The position numbers and the translations under genes are program-made. From Bacteroidales bacterium UBA3743 (GTDB lineage: Bacteria; Bacteroidota; Bacteroidia; Bacteroidales; Paludibacteraceae): a stretch of 64,000 bases of DNA. The stretch lies in the NCBI GenBank assembly GCA_002371265.1, contig DFGT01000024.1, positions 186,001 through 250,000 on the forward strand, given 5' to 3'. Shown one piece after another: positions 55,057 through 62,669 of the stretch. The notes beneath the pieces were generated by a model. It made no database searches. It saw only the letters and a list, made by a program, of their open reading frames with translations, and had not been told where the DNA came from. Numbering within the stretch: the first letter of the stretch is position 1; each line of letters begins with the position of its first letter.

Positions 55057-56045
55057 ACCATTTCAAGTCCACATCTGTTAATTAAATCCATTTTTTCTTT
55101 CTTGAAGTCGACGTGATATTTGCCCGTCAACTCATTCATATTCATAATTAGTTTAGCAGCAAACTGTTTTGAGTTAGCACTTTGGGGATCAGACATACGA
55201 TGGTTGAGACCTTCAACTATCTTTTCCACTCGTCTCATCACTGCTATTTGGTCGGCAGACATCACCGCGTCTGAAAACTTTTCAAATATGTAATCCACAG
55301 CCACGGACGACGGATGCGTCATATCTTCAGCATAGAAGCGATAGTCTCGCAAATCATCAATCATAATCTCGTAAGACGGGAAGTACACCACATTGCCCGC
55401 ATATCGTTTAACAAGTGAATTGACTGCCAACCGCAACGTCGCCTTGCTAAGACAATTCTCATCAAGGCCATCACGCAAATGTCTGATCGGACTCACCGTC
55501 AACACTATACAGACATTCGGATTAACACTAATAATCCTATCAATCAATCTGTTGTAGACGGAAGTGATCTCATCAACAGTCACCAGCTCACGACTGAAAA
55601 CATTCGCGTCTTCCTTATGGCAATTAGCCACAACAAAATTTTTCTCTTTATGCCTGTAGACGAAAGCAGATCCAAAAGTGAGGAGCAAAAAATCTGTCTT
55701 TCTCAAATATTCGTTTGCATCATGGATGGCATTGTTAGCTATTTGAATTGTTTTCTGCAAATCCCCTGAAAAATCACTATGTAAAAGGAAGCTACGCCAA
55801 ATTCCGTCGCGACAGAAAAAATCATCTTCTTTGAAGAAATCCAAATCAAGAGATTTTTCAATCTGCATAGCTATCGACATTGGATTGAAAGCGATGCCAA
55901 GCGGATTCAGCAACACATCGTATTTGCGGTCAAGCAGACGATTGCCCATCTCAGTGGAAAAGCAAGAACCGAGCGAGACGGCCTTACTATCATAGGTCAT
56001 CTTTTTTGCAAACGGCTTGACATTCACCAAAGTACGAAATTCCAT
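55053..56045 (-). CDS. GSCFA-domain protein
   Basis: About 330 residues with the diagnostic block VSLGSCFSTEMGNRLL near residue 25 and conserved NPLGIAFNP, LTFGSAFVYRH, TVSPIRHLRDG and YFPSYEIMIDDLRDYRFYA. This SGNH-hydrolase-like family (GSCFA) is widespread in Bacteroidota; substrate unknown. The frame opens at 56069, but MEFRTLVNVKPF at 56045 fits other family starts. It begins 8 nt after the terminator hairpin at 56053-56083. Confidence 0.86.
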   Translation of the reverse strand: MEFRTLVNVKPFAKKMTYDSKAVSLGSCFSTEMGNRLLDRKYDVLLNPLGIAFNPMSIAMQIEKSLDLDFFKEDDFFCRDGIWRSFLLHSDFSGDLQKTIQIANNAIHDANEYLRKTDFLLLTFGSAFVYRHKEKNFVVANCHKEDANVFSRELVTVDEITSVYNRLIDRIISVNPNVCIVLTVSPIRHLRDGLDENCLSKATLRLAVNSLVKRYAGNVVYFPSYEIMIDDLRDYRFYAEDMTHPSSVAVDYIFEKFSDAVMSADQIAVMRRVEKIVEGLNHRMSDPQSANSKQFAAKLIMNMNELTGKYHVDFKKEKMDLINRCGLEMV

Positions 56046-56052
56046 ATATGCA

Positions 56053-56083
56053 AAAAATGCAGGGAGCAAAAGACACTCCCTGC
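56053..56083 (-). terminator. Terminator between the OmpA-like gene and the GSCFA gene
   Basis: Minus strand: GCAGGGAG (56083-56076) pairs with CTCCCTGC (56066-56059), 9-nt loop, then ATTTTTTG. The stem ends 13 nt before the GSCFA ATG at 56045, leaving little room for a separate promoter, so read-through or attenuation may supply the downstream run of genes. Confidence 0.65.
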
Positions 56084-56107
56084 TTTTATAATTAGATAAA
56101 TCTTCTA

Positions 56108-57040
56108 TTATTCACCAGACAAAGCCTTCATCAACTCGTCCATATTCGGACTCAGGATGATCTCTGTACGACGGTTCTTCTGACGAGCCTCCTTAGTGTC
56201 GGCAGAGTCAAGAGGAACATACTCAGCACGACCGCTTGCTGTGATACGGGCAGGGTCGATATTCTTGTTGCCGATTAGAGCACGCACGATTGCAGTAGCA
56301 CGCTTCACAGACAAATCCCAGTTGTCGAGCAAATATCCGTTTCCTGTGTATGGCACATTATCAGTGTGACCTTCGATCACAACGTGGATATCCTTATTCT
56401 CCACAAGGAAATCACCAATGCTGTTCAACGCCTGAATACCCTTAGAATCAACATCATAGCTACCTGACTTGAAAAGCAACTTCTCATCCATAGACACATA
56501 GACGCGGCCATTCTTGTTTACGACAGACAATCCCTTGCCCTCGAAATTAGTCAACGCGTCGCTCACCTTCTTCTTCAAGTTCTTCATTAGAGAATCCTGA
56601 CGGTTGACCATAGCAGTAAGTTTCTGCATCTCCTTCTCCTTAGCGGAAAGGCTGTCCTCACGGGAAGCAAGTTTATTCTGCATAGACTGGAGCTGGCTCA
56701 ACAAAGCCTTAACCTCACTCTCGCTACGTGAATTCTTAAGCTGGTCAGCAAGTTTCTTGTTAAGATTTCTTAGGCTTTCAAGATCAGACTTGTTCTGCGA
56801 CAAAAGTTTACCCTTAGCCAAAGTATCCTTAGCCAAAGCGTCGATTGCATCCTGCAAATACTTTTTATTGGATTCAAGGTCAGCAATAGTCTGCTTGTTT
56901 TCAGCCATTGTTTTCACGCCGGCCTGTTTAGCCTTATAACAATCATCAAGTTCCTCGCTTAATTCAACGAATTTCTTTTTTGGCACACAAGAGCAAAAAA
57001 GAGATGCGGATAGGAAAAAATACAAAATCTTTCTCATCAT
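56108..57040 (-). CDS. OmpA-family peptidoglycan-associated lipoprotein
   Basis: About 310 residues from MMRKILYFFLSASLFCSC, a lipoprotein signal (lipidated Cys at SLFCSC). The middle ~150 residues are coiled coil (LESLRNLNKKLADQLKNSRS, LASREDSLSAKEKEMQKL). The C-terminal OmpA/MotB domain has LLFKSGSYDVDSKG, VVIEGHTDNVPYTG, NWDLSVKRATAIVRAL and QKNRRTEIIL, which bind peptidoglycan. The frame is open to 57058. A GCTAC-N14-GTAGC inverted repeat covers a TATTTTTG box near 57076. Confidence 0.92.
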   Translation of the reverse strand: MMRKILYFFLSASLFCSCVPKKKFVELSEELDDCYKAKQAGVKTMAENKQTIADLESNKKYLQDAIDALAKDTLAKGKLLSQNKSDLESLRNLNKKLADQLKNSRSESEVKALLSQLQSMQNKLASREDSLSAKEKEMQKLTAMVNRQDSLMKNLKKKVSDALTNFEGKGLSVVNKNGRVYVSMDEKLLFKSGSYDVDSKGIQALNSIGDFLVENKDIHVVIEGHTDNVPYTGNGYLLDNWDLSVKRATAIVRALIGNKNIDPARITASGRAEYVPLDSADTKEARQKNRRTEIILSPNMDELMKALSGE

Positions 57041-57136
57041 TGAAAATTTTAAGTTCATCTAAATCTTTGTTGCTACAAAAATAAAAAATAGTAGCCAACA
57101 AATTGATATTTTTGAAGGAAATATATAGAAAAAATT

Positions 57137-57292
57137 TCAGACACTTTCATCTTCCACCATCCAGCCATCAATTGTACTGATACTTCTGTTTCTCACCATC
57201 TCATACATTCACTCAGTTTTGTCGACGTAGACAAAACCGCTTTTAATTATGTCTTGGAAATCCTGTCGTCCTATCGGATATGGTTTTATCAT
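57137..57292 (-). pseudogene. Remnant of a DUF1703/AAA-ATPase-like family gene
   Basis: MIKPYPIGRQDFQDIIKSGF followed by VYVDKTE then TGA, continuing in the same frame with MYEMVRNRSISTIDGWMVED. Intact proteins of the AAA/PD-(D/E)XK (DUF1703) family of Bacteroidota begin with a similar PIGxQDFxxIRxxGxxYVDKTxxIYxLV, so only the first ~35 codons survive, interrupted by a stop. The rest of the gene is gone. Confidence 0.6.
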
Positions 57293-57359
57293 AATGCTCT
57301 CTTATTCAATTTACTCTGCAAATATAATGATTTTCGATTGATTATGAATTGTGAATCCG

Positions 57360-57660
57360 TTTAATCCCCGATTCCGACACCAACTTCGTTGGAATCGCCA
57401 AAAAAATCAAATATGGCGTTGACTGCGTCAATATAGGTTCTACGAACCTAACGAAACATGCCGATGTCCTTCAACCCAATATTCTCTATTATCTTTTTAT
57501 AATCAAGCATGGTTCCACTTACAAACAACCACAAAGGTTCTTCACATGGACAATCCACAAACAAGGGATTGTCCCTACGTCTCTCTCAACCGACAGTCAC
57601 CAATACTGAGCTTAATGACAATCGGTTGGGGAATTGACCTTGTCAATGCGTCCCCCATCG
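57360..57660. repeat. Hairpin-array element A, copy 3 (degraded) and further hairpins
   Basis: CCAAC-TTC-GTTGG near 57382, TTGAC-TGC-GTCAA near 57425 and AGGTTC-TAC-GAACCT near 57437 match the first three stems of copy 2, with changed loops. The AAGGGTC stem is missing. Further stems are AGGGA-TTG-TCCCT (57564-57576), ATTGAC-CTT-GTCAAT (57633-57647) and an outer CAACCGA (57587-57593) with TCGGTTG (57622-57628). The remaining part of 57293-57724 holds no gene. Confidence 0.65.
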
Positions 57661-57724
57661 GGTATGTATTCATCCACCTTCTAATATTTTTCAAAGATCC
57701 ATAGTTTCCCATCAATGGAAATAT

Positions 57725-58132
57725 TCAATCAGATTCTTTTCTAGATTTAAAAAATTCTTCAAACAATGAACAACACGCGTCAAAATCTTTGTCTATTTGC
57801 CGAATTCTTTTATAACATTTGGTCACACTCCACCCCCATTCTTCGTGCAAATGTATTTGATATCTAGTAGCATCCAACAAATAATCAACACAATGGCTAT
57901 CATTTAGATCAACTTTTATTTTTCCTGATAATATCCGGTCAATTGATTCAATACTATACAATGCGTCATTAAGAGCCCAAGTTTTTTCATACGGATCCTC
58001 AGCTCGTGCTATATCATTATCTGCTACAGTGTCCCAATTATCTCGAGCATAACACATCTCACTAACGTATGAACTGTAAACTTGTTTTAACTCTTTTAAT
58101 AGCAAAGTAAATTTTTTAATGTCATTATCCAT
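57725..58132 (-). CDS. Small cytoplasmic protein of unknown function
   Basis: A 135-residue, mostly helical, acidic protein (MDNDIKKFTLLLKELKQVYS, RYQIHLHEEWGWSVTKCYKR). No family is recognised and no signal peptide is present. It is the last of four genes in an AT-rich accessory stretch. Its size and lack of conserved neighbours are compatible with an immunity-type protein, but nothing specific supports that. Confidence 0.55.
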   Translation of the reverse strand: MDNDIKKFTLLLKELKQVYSSYVSEMCYARDNWDTVADNDIARAEDPYEKTWALNDALYSIESIDRILSGKIKVDLNDSHCVDYLLDATRYQIHLHEEWGWSVTKCYKRIRQIDKDFDACCSLFEEFFKSRKESD

Positions 58133-58312
58133 AAAATTATCAAATTGATTATCTTTTTAACAATAGTGAATCCATGTAAATAACTCCAATTTTGGTCTCT
58201 ATGAGTCCAAAATGTTTGGAAAATACTTATAGAATTTGACAAATTTATATAATATACTAAAAATCAAAAGTCATTGCCATATTCAGCACTGCTTTCACAT
58301 TTCATATTCTCT

Positions 58313-58981
58313 TCATATTTTGTCATTATTTATATTTATAACAGCACGCACACTACAACCAACAAATCTTGAAGTGCCACCTTCAACGAAGGGTCCATAT
58401 AAACAAGGGGCAAGGATATAACAATCAAAAGGATGAGATTGACTTATAGAAGAAGAAACATACTTTCCCCTTCCATTAAAAATTGTCTTAAAACCATCTC
58501 GGCGCCCTGCATCCGGGAAAAATATAGAATTCCCATTATACTTAGAATGACCTATGAAGCCTCCAATGCCGCTGCCTTCAAAGTCTTCGACATCTCGTTC
58601 CCATTCACATCCCTTTCCAAGCTCCATCATATCACCGATAGATGGAATGTGCCAACCATTTCCCCAATTGACTGCCGCCGCATCATCCTCCATCTCCAAA
58701 ATAGACTTATTATCTACATTTCCAAATATATTTAGTGAAGTTGTCTGGGTGCAGTATTTGGTGAGATTATCCCACCTTCCCCATTTATAGGTTTCATTAC
58801 TATAATCTTCCTTTGGGGAAACCTCCCCCCATGCAAAATAATCTCCAAACTCCCACGGTTCAGAGGCTCCGATGTTGCAGACTGCCCATTTTAAACCGCT
58901 AGGCAAGCCTAAATCCACGTAGTGATGACCTCCTACTTGACCACTACACATCTGATTTATTTCAACAACTGATTTTATCAT
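58313..58981 (-). CDS. Fib_succ_major-type domain protein without a signal peptide
   Basis: A 222-residue protein matching the Fibrobacter succinogenes major paralogous (C-type-lectin-like) domain: YVDLGLPSGLKWAVCNIGAS, WEFGDYFAWGEVSPKEDYSN, YKWGRWDNLTKY, then WGNGWHIPSIGDMMELGKGC and a C-terminal FVGCSVRAV. Members are usually secreted or lipid-anchored modules. Here the domain starts at residue ~18 after MIKSVVEINQMCSGQ with no hydrophobic signal. Either the N-terminus was lost or the protein acts inside the cell. Confidence 0.78.
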   Translation of the reverse strand: MIKSVVEINQMCSGQVGGHHYVDLGLPSGLKWAVCNIGASEPWEFGDYFAWGEVSPKEDYSNETYKWGRWDNLTKYCTQTTSLNIFGNVDNKSILEMEDDAAAVNWGNGWHIPSIGDMMELGKGCEWERDVEDFEGSGIGGFIGHSKYNGNSIFFPDAGRRDGFKTIFNGRGKYVSSSISQSHPFDCYILAPCLYGPFVEGGTSRFVGCSVRAVININNDKI

Positions 58982-59031
58982 ATGATATATTGTAAAATTA
59001 ATTAAAAATCTACTTATTGTATTCTAATACT

Positions 59032-59544
59032 TTAAACACAAATCTCATCAAATTTTTCTTTCATTAAATTCTCATTAACCCAATTTAAATATTTCTGAAC
59101 TCTTTGGATATGTTCCAACTGAGATTCCATCTCTTCTGTTTTGTCCTTTATTTGCAATAACTCATCTCTCTCCTTGAGTTTTCCTTTCCAATATAGAATG
59201 ATAGAATCAATTAAGTTTTGTGAATATATCCAATCTTGCTTAAAATCCTTTGCAACCCACTCAATGGTTCTTAATATTATATCAAACACATCTATTGTCG
59301 GATTACCCCTTAAGCATAAAACAAAACTTTTATTCAGAACTTTATACAATTGATCTTCACTTATCAAATTCTCAGTCACACAAGACCTCATTATAGAATA
59401 AGAATTAGGATAAAAATGTTCTCCAGTATCTGGCCACCCGTACCATGGTGTATGTGGAGAATGTTGAAAATATACACCTTTCCCAGTAAAAAAACTTATG
59501 ATTTCATCTCGTTCTACAGCTCTTAAAAATAGATTTTCTTCCAT
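59032..59544 (-). CDS. Unrecognised protein with coiled-coil C-terminus
   Basis: A 170-residue protein: a mixed N-terminal part (FFTGKGVYFQHSPHTPWYGW, IDVFDIILRTIEWVAKDFKQ) and a C-terminal helical segment (KERDELLQIKDKTEEMESQL). No signal peptide and no known motif. It lies 37 nt after the 273-residue gene, same strand and probably same transcript. Confidence 0.55.
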   Translation of the reverse strand: MEENLFLRAVERDEIISFFTGKGVYFQHSPHTPWYGWPDTGEHFYPNSYSIMRSCVTENLISEDQLYKVLNKSFVLCLRGNPTIDVFDIILRTIEWVAKDFKQDWIYSQNLIDSIILYWKGKLKERDELLQIKDKTEEMESQLEHIQRVQKYLNWVNENLMKEKFDEICV

Positions 59545-59581
59545 ATATCTCGATTAGTTTAACATTATCCAATAAATTTAT

Positions 59582-60403
59582 TCAGAAATCATAGATTTCA
59601 ATAAGACCATACTTTTTTTCCAGCATCTCCCAGACTTTGGGATCAGGATTTCTACGGTCAAGATAGTATACTTCCTTTTCTCCTATCAACTTAGGTTTGT
59701 CAGTCTTACCAAAATCATTAAGATCACAATTTTGTTTCTCAATTACAAAACCATCAAAATCAGTAAACCTAAGAGCAAAAACCCGAAATTTTCCTCCATC
59801 ATACCAATTTGATTCTGGAATATCATCCACAAGTTTAAATCCTTTTTTTTCTAAAAAACAAATCTGAGATGGTTCAAGTTCAGATTCTTTAATGTAAAAC
59901 TTATCTTTATAATATTCATAGGTCGGACACATATGATAATATTGATAATAACCTATATCTTCCGTAGGTTTGCTAAACGGAAAGTTTTGTCCATCTATCT
60001 GTATATAAGATGAAATTTTGTAAAAAGCCTCAATATCTGACAATGAAATAAACTTTACAAAAACAATGGAATCGTACGCTCCATATCCCTGACTTTTATA
60101 ATATTCTCTCTTTCTTCTAATAGCATCATCTATGTCAATAAATGGAATATAGACATATCCTTTTTCATCCTCGATAGCACCAAAGTCTTTCCAATTTTTG
60201 AGTTTTTCATCAAAACCACCAGAATGATAATCAGCCAGAAAATAATTGAATCCATTTTCTTTAAGATATTGTACATCATACTCGGTGATTTTTCTATAAT
60301 CTGCATAATCTTTTTGTACAGATAAACCGAAAGACGAGTAACGATAAACTTGTTTCTTATACTCAAAATAATGAGGATTAAATGTTCTAATACTAAAAAA
60401 CAT
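59582..60403 (-). CDS. Unrecognised aromatic-rich cytoplasmic protein
   Basis: A 273-residue protein unusually rich in Tyr, Phe and Asp (YFEYKKQVYRYSSFGLSVQK, DIGYYQYYHMCPTYEYYKDK). No family motif is recognised. It follows a short decayed frame (stop at 60410) by 6 nt, suggesting an older longer operon. An effector-neutralising immunity protein is one possibility, without direct support. Confidence 0.55.
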   Translation of the reverse strand: MFFSIRTFNPHYFEYKKQVYRYSSFGLSVQKDYADYRKITEYDVQYLKENGFNYFLADYHSGGFDEKLKNWKDFGAIEDEKGYVYIPFIDIDDAIRRKREYYKSQGYGAYDSIVFVKFISLSDIEAFYKISSYIQIDGQNFPFSKPTEDIGYYQYYHMCPTYEYYKDKFYIKESELEPSQICFLEKKGFKLVDDIPESNWYDGGKFRVFALRFTDFDGFVIEKQNCDLNDFGKTDKPKLIGEKEVYYLDRRNPDPKVWEMLEKKYGLIEIYDF

Positions 60404-60409
60404 TACGTT

Positions 60410-60570
60410 CTATTTTAATAAATTTATTAGTTCCTTTATCTTCGCATCAGTTGGCTCTTTCAACTGAAACTCTCCACAAAATTTGATAACCATTATTAAA
60501 TCTAAAATCATCTACCACAAACAAGTCGACTTCATACCTTAAACAAAGCCAGCACCAAGATATATAATTG
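60410..60570 (-). pseudogene. Frameshifted remnant of a small gene
   Basis: Two reading frames each look coding in succession: CLRYEVDLFVVDDFRFNNGY in one frame, then after an apparent 1-nt shift FCGEFQLKEPTDAKIKELIN and LLK to a TAG at 60410. No proper start is found. It probably belonged to the same accessory operon as the downstream gene. Confidence 0.35.
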
Positions 60571-60593
60571 ATTTTGAGACGTAAAATTTCAGC

Positions 60594-60621
60594 AAAGGGC
60601 AGGTTTTGCAACCCACCCTTT
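60594..60621 (-). terminator. Hairpin at the 3' end of the NAD-salvage operon
   Basis: Symmetric stem AAAGGG-CA-GGTT, loop TTGC, AACC-CA-CCCTTT (60594-60621), 23 nt after the stop of nadE-pncA. It has the same short-loop style as the dispersed hairpins. Confidence 0.55.
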
Positions 60622-60643
60622 ATCATTCACCATTTCGGAATCA

Positions 60644-61894
60644 TCATTCCACTTTTACATTCAAGCCTTCCCAATCAATTTTAGCGTTCTCATCGATTGC
60701 GACAGTGCCCGCCTTCTTCACCACAATCTTTGTGTTCTGATGTGTTTTGGCCGTCTCTTTAGCGCAACTCTGCACGCAATAGTCGAAGCACAGACCAACA
60801 AGATGAAGCTCTTTCACATTGTCGACGTTTGGCAACACATCTATTCCATACTCCTCCACATTAGGATTGCATCCCTTGTTTAATGTGACACTTGGAATAT
60901 TTACAGCAAGCAGTTCAGCATCTATCTCCGCGCCTTTCTCTCCGGCGACGCAATGGTTTGGCCATGGTCCACCTTGATCCTTGAAACTACAGTGGTTTGT
61001 AGGATGCCAATCTTTAGTGTAGACGATGCTGTCGTATTTTTCTTTCTTCATCAAATCAATGATCGCTGCTTTGGCTTTTTTCCACTTCTCCATTCCCACT
61101 CCCATACTGCCATCGATGAAATCTTTCTGTGCGTCGACGATAGCCAACACCTTCTGGTCTGGCACAAAGCAAGGGAGGTTGAGCAGTTTGCACTTCCAGC
61201 TCATACCGTTGATCTTCTTCTGGATTTTCTGAGCTGTCTCAGGATTCACGTCGTCGAAGAATCCTCTTGCCACCTTCTCCACTTCAGCATAAGTGAAACC
61301 AAGATTATCTTCGTCAGTCTTGCCACACATACCGTCGCTCGGAGCCTTCTTGACCAAATCCTCTGGCAAGCCCAATTCGATTCCCAATCTTACCACGTCG
61401 CTAACATATAGATTAGCCAACGGAGCAAAATCACCGGCACCGTCGCCCCAGATAGTGAAATATCCCATCAGACGCTCACTCTTATTGCCATTATTGCTGA
61501 TTCTGCAGTTACCGATAATAGCCGCCACACCGTATAGAGTAGCCATTCTCAAACGAGAAGGAGTGTTGGTTTTAAACTGTGGAGTTGCCTCACCAGCTGT
61601 CTTAGCCGTGATCTCCTGAGTAAGAGCGTCGTATGCACCTTTGATATTCACCTCGTAGTTTTTGATGCCCAAAAACTCACACACTCTCTTTGAATCATTG
61701 ATGTCAGTCTGAACACCATTAGGCATCATCACACCCACAACACGATCCTTGCCCAAAGCAGCCACACAAGCAGCAGCCACCACCGTACTGTCCTTTCCCC
61801 CACTGATACCTATAAGTGCTTTTGTATTCTCGTCACCATTTTTTGCGAAGTAGTCCTTAATCCAGGCTACCATCTGTTCTTTTAGTGTTCTCAT
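60644..61894 (-). CDS. nadE: NAD synthetase fused to nicotinamidase (NadE-PncA)
   Basis: A 416-residue two-domain enzyme. Residues ~1-235: ammonia-type NAD synthetase with the PP-loop SGGKDST at 30-36 and SERLMGYFTIWGDGAGDFAP, KAPSDGMCGKTDED; there is no glutaminase domain. Residues ~250-416: PncA/isochorismatase-like nicotinamidase with AIVDAQKDF (catalytic Asp), YTKDWHPTNHCSF (metal Asp, His, His), NKGCNP (Lys) and GLCFDYCVQ (nucleophile Cys). One chain thus deamidates nicotinamide and makes NAD from NaAD, the ammonia released by the first being a possible substrate for the second (inference). A good AGGAGG lies 9 nt before the ATG. It is the third gene after pncB. Confidence 0.93.
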   Translation of the reverse strand: MRTLKEQMVAWIKDYFAKNGDENTKALIGISGGKDSTVVAAACVAALGKDRVVGVMMPNGVQTDINDSKRVCEFLGIKNYEVNIKGAYDALTQEITAKTAGEATPQFKTNTPSRLRMATLYGVAAIIGNCRISNNGNKSERLMGYFTIWGDGAGDFAPLANLYVSDVVRLGIELGLPEDLVKKAPSDGMCGKTDEDNLGFTYAEVEKVARGFFDDVNPETAQKIQKKINGMSWKCKLLNLPCFVPDQKVLAIVDAQKDFIDGSMGVGMEKWKKAKAAIIDLMKKEKYDSIVYTKDWHPTNHCSFKDQGGPWPNHCVAGEKGAEIDAELLAVNIPSVTLNKGCNPNVEEYGIDVLPNVDNVKELHLVGLCFDYCVQSCAKETAKTHQNTKIVVKKAGTVAIDENAKIDWEGLNVKVE

Positions 61895-61980
61895 AATCTT
61901 TTTCCTCCTATATTTAATTTAAGAAACGGCTTAAATTTTTGGTATTCAATTTACCATGTGGTTACTTATCACATTTTTAA

Positions 61981-62051
61981 CTGCTCGTTCTTGCGAACTC
62001 GCAGAAGAGAAGGAGTTAGGGCGTTCCGCCCTTAACAATCCTCATTTATAG
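61981..62051. repeat. Hairpin element B, copy 2 (inverted relative to copy 1)
   Basis: CTGCTCGTTC-TTGC-GAACTCGCAG (61981-62004), then TTAGGGC-GTTCC-GCCCTTAA (62016-62035) and CAATCCTCATTTATAG. The reverse complement matches 28750-28827. It sits between the Nudix gene and nadE-pncA inside the NAD operon. Confidence 0.75.
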
Positions 62052-62098
62052 ATGAAAGATGAACTTTTTATTTAATCCTAATTCTTAATTTTTAACTC

Positions 62099-62653
62099 TT
62101 AATTCTTAATTTTCTTCTCAAACATCTCCCAAGCAAGCCTCATCATAAGTCCATAATCCTCCTGTCCGACTATTTCAGCCATCTCACTTCTCTTGACAAT
62201 CACCGTCTCAAGAAACTCATCATCATCAGGATTATTCTCACTATAACCGTCCACGACCACATAGTAGCAAGTCATTCGATTCTCCATGAAAGCAGGGTTC
62301 GGGCTGCCCGTATAAAGTTGCTCCAGTTTGATGACATTCTCTTTTTTGATGCCAAGCTCCTCGTCCAATTCACGGTAGAGAGCATCAATAGCCTTTTCTC
62401 CAGCGTCCACCATTCCAGAAGGGAATTCCGTGATCTCCCTGTTGATGCCATGACGGAACTGCTTGACCATCATGAAATTATCAGAATCAGCACCAAGTCG
62501 GACGACAGCACACACCCAATCAGGAGCCTGCATAGATATATATTTGCGTTCCACACCCTTCGGATCGATTTTCTTCGTTGTCACAAAGCTTCCGATCGGT
62601 GTTTTCATCACAACCTCTCTCTCCTTTATCTGCCAATTGTTCATACCATTCAA
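62099..62653 (-). CDS. Nudix hydrolase, probable ADP-ribose pyrophosphatase type
   Basis: A 184-residue Nudix protein with an exact Nudix box: G-x5-E-x7-REL-x-EE-x-G-I in GMVDAGEKAIDALYRELDEE (residues ~88-108). VCAVVRLGADSDNFMMVKQFRHG before it and TGSPNPAFMENRMTCYYVVV after it resemble ADP-ribose/NADH pyrophosphatases. Between pncB and nadE-pncA it may recycle ADP-ribose or NAD breakdown products. A start at the fourth codon (MNNWQIKE) is also possible. Confidence 0.88.
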   Translation of the reverse strand: MNGMNNWQIKEREVVMKTPIGSFVTTKKIDPKGVERKYISMQAPDWVCAVVRLGADSDNFMMVKQFRHGINREITEFPSGMVDAGEKAIDALYRELDEELGIKKENVIKLEQLYTGSPNPAFMENRMTCYYVVVDGYSENNPDDDEFLETVIVKRSEMAEIVGQEDYGLMMRLAWEMFEKKIKN

Positions 62654-62669
62654 ATTAATTGGTTTTCAA

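Noticed and set aside
57360..57660. Possible CRISPR array in the repeat-rich gaps
   Set aside because: Repeats are short hairpins of differing sequence, without regular spacing, and no cas genes are present.
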